Shown: positions 8,577-15,843 of the stretch, in pieces
How positions within the stretch are numbered: position 1 is the first letter of the stretch
Layout: every line of letters begins with the position of its first letter
Made by a program: the position numbers and the translations under genes
Origin: Brevibacillus sp051967035
GTDB lineage: Bacteria > Bacillota > Bacilli > Brevibacillales > Brevibacillaceae
Length of the DNA: 64,000 bases
Direction: 5' to 3'
Assembly (NCBI RefSeq): GCF_051967035.1
Contig: NZ_JBQCKK010000010.1
Location: 1-64,000, forward strand
The notes under the pieces: generated by a model
The model's database searches: none
The model's input: only the letters and a program-made list of their open reading frames with translations
Told to the model about the DNA's origin: nothing

Positions 8577-9821
8577 TTACACTTGCTGGTAGGAAATGGC
8601 TGCCAGACTGGCTGTTTTCTCTTTTACGGCTTCCGGATCGACGGTGATGCGGGCTACGCCGCTTTCCATCGCCGCTTTGGCTACAGCGGCTGCTACGTTT
8701 GGAGCAACGCGCGGATCAAATGGGGCTGGAATCACTTTTTCAGCAGAGAGCTCTTCCGGCGAAATCAGGTCGGCAATGGCATAGACGGCTGCCAGCTTCA
8801 TCTCCTCGTTGATCTCGGTCGCGCGCGTATCCAGCGCCCCGCGGAAAATGCCCGGGAAGGCCAGGACGTTGTTCACCTGGTTCGGGAAGTCGGAACGACC
8901 TGTACCGACAACCGCTGCCCCCGCTGCTTTGGCCTCTTCCGGCATGATTTCCGGGGTCGGGTTCGCCATGGCGAAGATGATCGGATCGCGGTTCATGGAG
9001 CGAACCATCTCCGGAGTGACAGCGCCTGCTACGGATACGCCGATAAACACGTCTGCGCCCTTCATCGCTTCGGCCAGATCGCCTTGCAGCTTGCTGCGGT
9101 TCGTGATCTTCGCCATTTCTTCTTTCACCGGGTTCATTCCGTACGGACGGCCTTCATACACGATTCCTTTCGTATCGACCATGATGACTTCTTTTACACC
9201 CATGGAAATCAACAGCTTCATGATCGCGATACCTGCGGCACCCGCCCCGTTCGCTACCACGCGGATTTCTTCCAGCTTTTTGTCCACGACGCGCAGAGCG
9301 TTAATCAGACCGGCTGCCGTCACGATGGCCGTACCGTGCTGGTCGTCGTGGAAGATCGGGATGTTGGTCTCGCGCTTCAGGCGCTCTTCCACTTCGAAGC
9401 AGGCAGGAGCCGCGATATCTTCCAGGTTCACGCCGCCAAAGGTCGGCTCAAGCAGCTTCACCGTCTCGACGATTTTGTCCACATCGGTTGTGTTGAGGCA
9501 GATCGGGAAGGCATCCACGCCTGCGAACGATTTGAACAGCACCGCTTTTCCTTCCATAACAGGCATAGCGGCTTCCGGACCGATGTTGCCGAGACCGAGA
9601 ACGGCTGTACCATCGCTCACGACAGCAACGAGGTTGCCTTTCATGGTGTATTCGTAAACTTTGGACTTGTCATCGAAAATGTCTTTGCAAGGCTCCGCCA
9701 CACCGGGAGAATAAGCGAGACTCAGGTCGTACGCATTGCGAACGGGCACCTTCGTCACTGCTTCCAGCTTCCCTTTATTTTTTCGATGAAGTTCCAGCGC
9801 TTCCTCTCTCAGATTAGACAT
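8577..9821 (-). CDS. NAD(P)-dependent malic enzyme
   Basis: Oxidatively decarboxylates malate to pyruvate with NAD(P)+. The 414-residue single-module form matches B. subtilis YtsJ in length and neighbours. Motifs: AYSPGVAEPC near residue 40, the FHDDQHGTAIVTAAGL divalent-metal region, a VVANGAGAAGIAIMKLL nucleotide-binding loop, and FAMANPTPEI. The start at 9821 (SNLREEALELH follows) has GGAG nine bases upstream; an in-frame ATG at 9836 has no clear ribosome binding site. A strong promoter and a perfect 17-base palindrome lie just upstream, indicating repression, most likely by the adjacent GntR protein. A hairpin separates it from that gene. Confidence 0.93.
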   Translation of the reverse strand: MSNLREEALELHRKNKGKLEAVTKVPVRNAYDLSLAYSPGVAEPCKDIFDDKSKVYEYTMKGNLVAVVSDGTAVLGLGNIGPEAAMPVMEGKAVLFKSFAGVDAFPICLNTTDVDKIVETVKLLEPTFGGVNLEDIAAPACFEVEERLKRETNIPIFHDDQHGTAIVTAAGLINALRVVDKKLEEIRVVANGAGAAGIAIMKLLISMGVKEVIMVDTKGIVYEGRPYGMNPVKEEMAKITNRSKLQGDLAEAMKGADVFIGVSVAGAVTPEMVRSMNRDPIIFAMANPTPEIMPEEAKAAGAAVVGTGRSDFPNQVNNVLAFPGIFRGALDTRATEINEEMKLAAVYAIADLISPEELSAEKVIPAPFDPRVAPNVAAAVAKAAMESGVARITVDPEAVKEKTASLAAISYQQV

Positions 9822-9892
9822 CTTTACCCACTCCATTTCACGATAATCTTTCTATGATGGCTTGAACGGTCACTTTTGTGCTTGAAAGCCCT

Positions 9893-9909
9893 AAGTGGTC
9901 TGACCACTT
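9893..9909. promoter_or_regulatory. Perfect palindrome, likely GntR/FCD operator
   Basis: AAGTGGTCTGACCACTT is an exact inverted repeat of 8-base arms around one base. The TGGTCnGACCA core resembles FadR/PdhR-type sites. It begins about ten bases after the expected malic enzyme transcription start, a position that would block elongation or promoter clearance. Confidence 0.75.
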
Positions 9910-9925
9910 GAAGAGTTATGCATTC

Positions 9926-9955
9926 ACTATAAAGCAAAACCCGTTCTCCTGTAAA
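9926..9955 (-). promoter_or_regulatory. SigmaA promoter of malic enzyme gene
   Basis: On the minus strand TTTACA and TATAGT are separated by 18 bases. The expected start point falls just before the palindrome at 9893-9909. Confidence 0.7.
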
Positions 9956-9971
9956 CCTGCCGAAAACGGCG

Positions 9972-9999
9972 AAAAAGGGAGGACATTCCTCATCCTCCC
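9972..9999 (-). terminator. Terminator at the end of dnaE
   Basis: On the minus strand GGGAGGA and TCCTCCC pair around a nine-base loop containing the end of dnaE, followed by TTTTT. Confidence 0.75.
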
Positions 10000-12900
10000 C
10001 CATTTATGGGCAATTCTTTTTGAATTACGCTGTCACGCCCCACAATATCTCGCGCTTGCTCCAAAAACGACTCGTCCACCTCTACCCGTATGTCGTCCGG
10101 AAGGCGAATGGTCTGCCTTTTTCCTTCGTAAAACAAAATCACGGGAATCGTCCCTTTTTTTTCGACAAACAACCGTTGCAGGCGGGCAAGTGTCGAATCA
10201 TGCTCCTGCCGGGCCGATATTTTGACGAACAGAACCGTTTCCGTCGTCGGCGCAGGCAGTGTCTCGGCATCCCAGAAGCGCGATGCGATCAGCTTCACCG
10301 TATCCTCCTGATGGTCTACCCGCGCTTCGACCACGACGATGCGCTCCTTGCCCAAAAGCGGCCCGTACTTGGCAAACACCTGCGGAAAAACGACCAGCTC
10401 GACCGGCATCGTTTTGTCCTCCAGGGTCAAAAACGCCATCGGATCGCCTTTTTTGGTCTGGATGCGTTTTTCTTCCGTAATCATGCCGAACACCTTGACC
10501 GTTTTGTCGCGGGGAACCTCGCCGAGTGCGGAGATGGCCGTCACTTCCGGGCGGGCAGCCACATGGGCATACTGGTCAAGCGGATGGCCCGACAGGTAGA
10601 CGCCGATCAGCTCTCTTTCTTCTTTCAGCTGCTGCGTGCGGGAGAGCGGCGGCACCTCCGGGTATTCCGCAGGGTCCAGCAGCGGGGCTGACTGCTCCTC
10701 GCCCGCAAACAGGTCGAGCTGGTTTGCGTCCCGCTCCACTCGTTTCGCGTTTGCCTTGCCCACCGCTTCATCGAGCAGCAGCAACAGCTGGCTGCGATGG
10801 CCGGGCAGCGAATCGAGCGCGCCGCACAAGGTCAACGACTCGACCACTCGTCTGTTCACGAGCCGCGCATCCACCCTGGCGCAAAAATCGAACAGGTCCC
10901 GATACGGCCGGACAGCGCGCTCCTTCACAATGGACTCGATCGCGCCGTAGCCGACGTTTTTCACGGCAGCCAGCCCGAAGCGGATCGCGTCCTCCTCTAC
11001 CGTAAACGCCGCGGCGCTCTTGTTGACATCCGGGCCGAGAACGCGAAGCCCCAGTCGGCGCGCCTCTTCCGTGTACTCGGCGATCCGCGTCTGCGAGCCG
11101 ATCGACAGGGACAGAAGCGCCGCCATGAAGGCGAGCGGATAGGTCGCTTTCAAATACGCCATCTGGTAGGCGATGATCGCGTAGGCGACGGAGTGGGCCT
11201 TGTTGAAGCCGTAATCGGCGAAGCGCACGATCAGATCGTACACCTGGTTGCCCAGCTCTTCTCCGTAGCCCTGGCGGACGCAGCCTTCCACGAACTTTTT
11301 CCGCTGTTCGGCCAACAGCTCGCGTTTTTTCTTGCCGACTGCCCGGCGCAAAATGTCGGCTTCGCCCAGGCTAAAGCCCGCGAGCGTGGACGAAATCTGC
11401 ATGATTTGCTCCTGGTAGATCATGAAGCCGTGCGTTTCACGCAAAATCGGCTCCAGAATCGGATGGGCGTACTGGACTTTGCTCTGGCCGTGCTTGGCGG
11501 AAATGTACTGCGGAATGATCTCCATCGGTCCCGGACGGTACAGGGCGAGCACGGCGATGATATCGTCCAGGCTGGTCGGCTTCAGGTCGCGAAGCACATG
11601 GCGCATCCCGCCCGACTCCAGTTGAAACACGCCTGTCGTCTCGCCGCGCGACAGCATGCGGAACGTTTTCGGATCGTCCGTCGGAATGGTTTCCAGATCA
11701 AGCTCAATGCCCTGCTCGGCGAGGTGGCGGAGCGTCTCCTGAATAATCGTCAGGTTGCGCAGCCCGAGAAAATCCATTTTCAACAGGCCGACTTCCTCCA
11801 AAATCTCCATCGGATACTGGGTGAGCGCCAAGCCTTCGTTGCCGGTTTGCAGCGGCACGTAACTGGTCAGCGGCTCGCGGGAAATGACGACGCCAGCCGC
11901 ATGGGTGGAAGCGTGACGGGGCAAGCCTTCCACGCCTTTGGCTGTCTCGATCAAGAGGGCGGCCTGTTTGTTTTCCGCACACAGCTTGCCGATCTCCGGA
12001 TTGATCTCTATCGCGCGGTCAATCGTCATCCCCGGCGATTGCGGGATCATTTTGGCCACGCGGTCGATCAGCCCAAGCGACAGCCCGAGCGCCCGGCCGA
12101 CGTCGCGCACCGCAGCGCGAGCCGCCATCGTCCCGAACGTAATGATCTGGGCGACGCGGTCGTGCCCGTACTTATTCGCCACGTAGCGGATCACTTCGTC
12201 GCGCCGCTCCACGGAAAAGTCGATATCAATATCCGGCATCGTCACCCGTTCGGGGTTGAGAAACCGCTCAAAGAGCAGATGGAAGCGGAGCGGATCGACG
12301 TTCGTAATTTTCAGCGCATAGGCGACCAGGCTGCCTGCGGCCGAACCCCTGCCCGGCCCGGTCGGAATGCCGTGCTGGTGGGCGTAGCGCATGAAGTCCC
12401 AGACAATCAGGAAGTAATCGGTAAAGCCCGTTCCGGTAATGATCGCCAGCTCGTGATCGAGCCGCTCCCGGATTTGCGGCGTCATTTCCCCGTACCGCTC
12501 CCGGCAGCCTTGTTCGCAGAGCGCACGCAGGTATTGTGCCGAATCTTGTCCCTTTGGCAAGGGGAATTCCGGCAAAATGTGCGCGCCAAACGACAGCTCC
12601 AGGCTGCACCTGTCTGCGATCCTGACCGTATTCGCCAGCGCCTCGGGCACGTAGGAAAAGGCCGCTGCCATCTCCTCGCCGCTTTTCAAATAGTATTGGT
12701 CCGTTTCGTAGCGAAAACGGTTTTCCTCCTCGACCGTTTTGCCTTCCTTGATCGCAAGCAAGATATCGTGCAGGCGATGCTCGTTTTGCAGGACGTAGTG
12801 TACATTGTTCGTGGCGACCAATGGGATGCCCGTCTCCTGGCTCAGCTTGACCAGGCGGGCATTGAGCCTGCGCTCGCTCTCCAGGCCGTGGTCGGCCAGC

Positions 12901-13418
12901 TCCAAAAAGTAGTTCGCTTCGCCGAACACGCGCCGATGCCACAGGGCCGCTTCCCGTGCTGCCTCCGCTTCGCCCGCGAGCAAATGCTGCGCGACTTCGC
13001 CGTGCTGACAGCCGCTGAGCGCAATCAGCCCTTCGGCATGCCGGACGAGCGCTTCCTTGTTCACGCGGGGAATGAGGTAGTTTCCATCGGTATTGGCGAT
13101 TGTCGCCAGCTTGAGCAGGTTGCGATAGCCCGTTTCGTTTTCTGCCAGCACGATCAAATGGTGCGGGGCAGGCGCATGACGCACGCGATCCTGCAAGTTT
13201 CCTTCGATCACGTACAGCTCCATCCCGATGATCGGCTTGATCCGGGCCTGTTTGCAAGCTTTATAAAAAGGCACAGCCCCGTACAGGTTGGCGTGATCGG
13301 TAATCGCCAGCGCGCGCATGCCCAGCTCCTGGGCGCGTGCTACCAGCGCCTCGATCCTCGCTGCTCCGTCTAGCAAGCTGTACTCTGTGTGAACGTGCAA
13401 ATGGACAAAGGAGGTCAT
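9990..13418 (-). CDS. dnaE: DNA polymerase III alpha subunit DnaE
   Basis: Replicative DNA polymerase of the DnaE type, which in low-GC Gram-positives extends RNA primers on the lagging strand beside PolC. The 1142-residue protein starts with the PHP domain (HLHVHTEYSLLDG), then the polymerase core with GPGRGSAAGSLVAYAL, the catalytic aspartates in PDIDIDF near residue 400 and a third region in FNKAHSVAYA, helix-hairpin-helix and a C-terminal OB fold with EEKRIQTKKGDPMAFLTLED. The ATG at 13418 has GGAAGG six bases upstream. A TATAAT-like -10 lies at 13475-13480 on the minus strand, but its -35 is poor. The gene is divergent from ytpI and its stop codon lies inside a terminator. Confidence 0.97.
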   Translation of the reverse strand: MTSFVHLHVHTEYSLLDGAARIEALVARAQELGMRALAITDHANLYGAVPFYKACKQARIKPIIGMELYVIEGNLQDRVRHAPAPHHLIVLAENETGYRNLLKLATIANTDGNYLIPRVNKEALVRHAEGLIALSGCQHGEVAQHLLAGEAEAAREAALWHRRVFGEANYFLELADHGLESERRLNARLVKLSQETGIPLVATNNVHYVLQNEHRLHDILLAIKEGKTVEEENRFRYETDQYYLKSGEEMAAAFSYVPEALANTVRIADRCSLELSFGAHILPEFPLPKGQDSAQYLRALCEQGCRERYGEMTPQIRERLDHELAIITGTGFTDYFLIVWDFMRYAHQHGIPTGPGRGSAAGSLVAYALKITNVDPLRFHLLFERFLNPERVTMPDIDIDFSVERRDEVIRYVANKYGHDRVAQIITFGTMAARAAVRDVGRALGLSLGLIDRVAKMIPQSPGMTIDRAIEINPEIGKLCAENKQAALLIETAKGVEGLPRHASTHAAGVVISREPLTSYVPLQTGNEGLALTQYPMEILEEVGLLKMDFLGLRNLTIIQETLRHLAEQGIELDLETIPTDDPKTFRMLSRGETTGVFQLESGGMRHVLRDLKPTSLDDIIAVLALYRPGPMEIIPQYISAKHGQSKVQYAHPILEPILRETHGFMIYQEQIMQISSTLAGFSLGEADILRRAVGKKKRELLAEQRKKFVEGCVRQGYGEELGNQVYDLIVRFADYGFNKAHSVAYAIIAYQMAYLKATYPLAFMAALLSLSIGSQTRIAEYTEEARRLGLRVLGPDVNKSAAAFTVEEDAIRFGLAAVKNVGYGAIESIVKERAVRPYRDLFDFCARVDARLVNRRVVESLTLCGALDSLPGHRSQLLLLLDEAVGKANAKRVERDANQLDLFAGEEQSAPLLDPAEYPEVPPLSRTQQLKEERELIGVYLSGHPLDQYAHVAARPEVTAISALGEVPRDKTVKVFGMITEEKRIQTKKGDPMAFLTLEDKTMPVELVVFPQVFAKYGPLLGKERIVVVEARVDHQEDTVKLIASRFWDAETLPAPTTETVLFVKISARQEHDSTLARLQRLFVEKKGTIPVILFYEGKRQTIRLPDDIRVEVDESFLEQARDIVGRDSVIQKELPINGGG

Positions 13419-13531
13419 CTGCTTCCTTCCTCTCCTGTTTTACGAGTCGAATCGTTTTCGTAGCTTTCTCTATCATTATACCGAAAGTAAGAGGAATGCG
13501 GGTGAATAAGAACGAATGTTCCTGTTCAAAT

Positions 13532-13561
13532 TTGACCTTTGTTGCTTGGATTTGGTAGGAT
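13532..13561 (+). promoter_or_regulatory. Likely promoter of ytpI
   Basis: TTGACC and TAGGAT with an 18-base spacer, ending 34 bases before the ytpI start. Confidence 0.5.
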
Positions 13562-13595
13562 AATACCAGATAGGTTCGAAAGGATGAAGCCATCT

Positions 13596-13907
13596 ATGTG
13601 GTCGGCCTTTTATTTGACCGGCGTTCTCGCTTCGCTCGTAGCCAGCGTCTATTTCAGCATTCACGCGCGCAGACGGGGCATCCACCCGCTGGAGTCCCGG
13701 ATGACGCTTGGCAAAATGAATATGGCTCTCGGCATTCTCGTCTCGTTGTTCGGCCTCAACCAGTTTACGTTTGATACGCTCGATACGATCCGCATCGTGG
13801 TCGCGATCGTCATGCTGCTCGTCGGCGCGGTCAACCTGTATGTGGGAACCCGCAACTTTTTGCACTATCGCAGCGCCTGGCAGGCAGAACTGAAAAAAGG
13901 CATCTGA
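13596..13907 (+). CDS. ytpI: YtpI-like small membrane protein
   Basis: A 103-residue protein with three predicted membrane helices: the N-terminal FYLTGVLASLVASVYF, a middle MALGILVSLFGLNQF and RIVVAIVMLLVGAVNLYVG. The charged HARRRGIHP loop follows the first helix. Divergent position next to dnaE and near ytoI is that of B. subtilis ytpI, whose role is unknown. I chose the ATG at 13596, 11 bases after AAAGGA; the ATG at 13584 abuts that site. The frame extends further upstream without a credible ribosome binding site. Confidence 0.8.
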   Translation: MWSAFYLTGVLASLVASVYFSIHARRRGIHPLESRMTLGKMNMALGILVSLFGLNQFTFDTLDTIRIVVAIVMLLVGAVNLYVGTRNFLHYRSAWQAELKKGI

Positions 13908-13915
13908 GAGAAAAG

Positions 13916-13975
13916 AAAAAGCAGGCTGAACGAGAGACGTAGTTGTTACCGCGGTGCCTCTCTATCGAGCCTGCT
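13916..13975 (-). terminator. Large hairpin terminator with T-box-like core
   Basis: On the minus strand AGCAGGCT and AGCCTGCT form the outer stem, followed by TTTTTCTTTTCT. The inside holds GAGAGGCACCGCGG ... CGTCTCTC, which looks like a T-box antiterminator with the U of the UGGN bulge replaced. It terminates the ArsR-DUF2087 gene and prevents read-through antisense to ytpI. Confidence 0.65.
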
Positions 13976-14017
13976 GGAAATCATTTTCCTGAATTGCCAA
14001 TGGTTTGCCATGGCTAA

Positions 14018-14050
14018 ACACAATCTGTTCCCGCTATAATCAGATTGTGT
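14018..14050. promoter_or_regulatory. Inverted repeat enclosing a TATAAT box
   Basis: Perfect 10-base arms ACACAATCTG and CAGATTGTGT surround 13 bases ending in TATAAT on the plus strand. It could be an operator-covered promoter for a short transcript ending at the terminator 14068-14104. No matching -35 element is clear. Confidence 0.35.
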
Positions 14051-14067
14051 GACATTCTATTGTTTCC

Positions 14068-14104
14068 GACAACCTGAGCGCAGTGCCGACGGTTGTCCTT
14101 TTTT
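14068..14104 (+). terminator. Rho-independent terminator downstream of ytpI
   Basis: GACAACC and GGTTGTC form a 7-bp stem, followed by CTTTTTT on the plus strand. Confidence 0.75.
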
Positions 14105-14134
14105 ATGCCCTTTTTTCATGGGAATTGTTTCCAG

Positions 14135-14773
14135 TTAATGCAAATCCTCTGCTTTGGCCCACATTTCCTCGGGGTTCAGCTCGTAGATGCCGTCTTCCCG
14201 ATACATGTAGTGGTTCATGACAAATTCCCGGCGAATCGTCGCGTAATCTTCGTGGAACTGGCGGATGTAGTCGTTGATCTCCTGCTCCTTGTACTTCCGG
14301 CCGTGCTCCAGCCCCCGAACCATGTGTTCGAACACGATCAGCTTTTTCTTGCGCTGGGACGGGATTTGCTTCAGCTTGCCGTCCGGAGTCAGGAAGCTTT
14401 TGATGACGTGCATGTGTTCCGCTGCCATTTGTGCCCTCCTCTGCTCGTGGTTTTCCTCCGCCTGTGCGAACCATTCCGCTTCGCTGCTGCGCATGTCCTT
14501 CGCCCGTTCGAGCACGTTCCATATTGCTTGCGTCTGCCGCTTCAGGTTGACCTCGTGCAAGGAAAAGTAGATCGTGTTTTTGTCTCGCCGCTCGTAGACG
14601 ATCCCCGCCTCCCGCAGCTTCGCCATATGGTGCGTGATCGTCGGCGGCGTCACGCCGAGCTTGCCAGCGAGCGCCTGCCCGTGCAAGGGGCCGTTCGCCA
14701 AAATCGCAAGGATACGCACCCGCGTCGGATCGCCCAAGGCTTTGTAAAAGGTGACGAGTTTATCCAGTTGCAC
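14135..14773 (-). CDS. ArsR-type winged-helix regulator with DUF2087 domain
   Basis: A 212-residue cytoplasmic transcription factor. Residues 1-80 form an ArsR-like winged helix (FYKALGDPTRVRILAIL, then VTPPTITHHMAKLREAGIV). Residues about 135-200 match the DUF2087 domain, with RKKKLIVFEHMVRGLEHGRKYKE followed by ten-residue-spaced FHEDYATIRREFV and YMYREDGIYELNP. No metal-binding cysteines of classic ArsR sensors are seen. The start is a GTG at 14773 with AAGGAG seven bases upstream. A strong promoter and an overlapping inverted repeat suggest that the gene represses itself. The ligand is unknown. Confidence 0.88.
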   Translation of the reverse strand: MQLDKLVTFYKALGDPTRVRILAILANGPLHGQALAGKLGVTPPTITHHMAKLREAGIVYERRDKNTIYFSLHEVNLKRQTQAIWNVLERAKDMRSSEAEWFAQAEENHEQRRAQMAAEHMHVIKSFLTPDGKLKQIPSQRKKKLIVFEHMVRGLEHGRKYKEQEINDYIRQFHEDYATIRREFVMNHYMYREDGIYELNPEEMWAKAEDLH

Positions 14774-14816
14774 AGGGATGCTCCTTTCTTTTTGGTGTGG
14801 TGTGAGTTGCGCACGA

Positions 14817-14836
14817 AATTAGATTAACTTCTAATT
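14817..14836. promoter_or_regulatory. Autoregulatory operator of the ArsR-DUF2087 gene
   Basis: An inverted repeat AATTAGA-6-TCTAATT lies at the expected transcription start, immediately after the -10 box. Confidence 0.6.
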
Positions 14837-14838
14837 AG

Positions 14839-14868
14839 ATGATAGTGTAACTTAGTGGTTTTTGTCAA
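14839..14868 (-). promoter_or_regulatory. SigmaA promoter of the ArsR-DUF2087 gene
   Basis: On the minus strand a perfect TTGACA lies 18 bases before TATCAT. Confidence 0.75.
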
Positions 14869-14928
14869 TGTGTGGTGGTTTCTTTGAGTTATCCACAGGG
14901 TCGGTTGGGTTTCAAAGAGCTTGGCTTT

Positions 14929-15280
14929 TTCTTCGTTTTCCTCCCAGGGGCTGTTTGATTGAGCGGAGTTTTTTTAAGGGGAAGAGCGCTCTATCGGGCT
15001 ACAGTGGCAGAGGAAAAAGAAGAAACCACTCAGGATTCTTGGGACCCCTGCTCGGATGATTCACTGCCCGGCTCCATTCCAAAAGGGAAACCGCGTCCAA
15101 AGTGGTCTTCTCAGGATGCTTGTTCAGAGTGGACGCTTAAAAGCGTGTTTCCCTTTTTCCATTGCGCCTCGGATGGGTCCCAAAGATCCTTCGTTTGTTT
15201 CTTCTTTTTCCTCTCAGGGGCGATTGGCTTCAGAACGGCTTTTTAAAGGCGAGGGAAAAGTGCTCGGTTCAGTTCGGCAG
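14929..15280. repeat. Degenerate repeat array without genes
   Basis: Two related units of about 82 bases stand in direct orientation (14929-15010 and 15199-15280; both begin TTCTTC-TTTTCCTC-CAGGGG and end GGCAG). Between and partly overlapping them is an imperfect palindrome with arms 15009-15056 and 15169-15214 and an inner stem GGGAAAC (15085-15091) with GTTTCCC (15147-15153). No open frame here has a ribosome binding site and a plausible protein. From 15281 to about 15610 I see only further faint copies of the 15700-15750 sequence around 15480-15540. Confidence 0.6.
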
Positions 15281-15614
15281 CAATGGTCGGAAAAAAAGAA
15301 GCTGTTGGCTTGGGCAGAGCTTTTAACGGCCACAAGCTCTCTACCTGGCCGTATGGCTGATGGAAAATGTAAAGTAGTATCTACAACTAAATGTATCTGC
15401 TGGAAAGTCTACTTTTTACTTGTAACGTATCCTTACGAGATTGCTAATCACGTTAGAAGCTCTGTTTCAGATGAAGTCTGGGACTTGCTAAACGCGAAAG
15501 ATAGCTGTAAAGAATAGCTGGTTGGTCTTCACTCAGTAAGCATCCCGGCCATTTCTCACGAGGAAACATCAATGAAGCCTCTCCAATCCTTTTATCTTTT
15601 GACTCCAGCTACGC

Positions 15615-15770
15615 AGAGAAGAATATTTCCGGACGCCGCGACTCGCGAATTCCTGCGGAGCGGACAGTCCTCGCTTCCTTGCAGGACGTAGACTGGGCCC
15701 CGCTGAACGCGAGCGATAGCTTGTGTTCAGTGGGTGAAGACTAGAGCTTCGTCCGGAAATATTCTTCTCT
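15615..15770. repeat. 156-bp element with perfect 21-bp inverted ends
   Basis: Positions 15615-15635 and 15750-15770 are exact reverse complements (AGAGAAGAATATTTCCGGACG outward). The inside is GC-rich and has its own short stems but no coding sequence. Size and ends suggest a MITE-like or transcribed hairpin element. No target-site duplication is obvious. Confidence 0.65.
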
Positions 15771-15792
15771 CCCGACAGCCCCGTTTCAAAAA

Positions 15793-15826
15793 CAAAAGGA
15801 CAGCCCCCACGAAAAGAGGCTGCCCC
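15793..15826 (-). terminator. Terminator after ytoI
   Basis: On the minus strand GGGCAGCC pairs with GGCTGTCC, followed by TTTTGTTTTTG. Confidence 0.65.
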
Positions 15827-15843
15827 CAAACGTACTACATCCA

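Noticed and set aside
10797..13373. An 858-codon plus-strand open frame opposite dnaE
   Set aside because: Same kind of antisense shadow, produced by GC-rich codon bias; dnaE is certain.
15001..15540. Short plus-strand frames in the repeat region
   Set aside because: They follow the repeats, lack ribosome binding sites and give unrelated low-quality translations.
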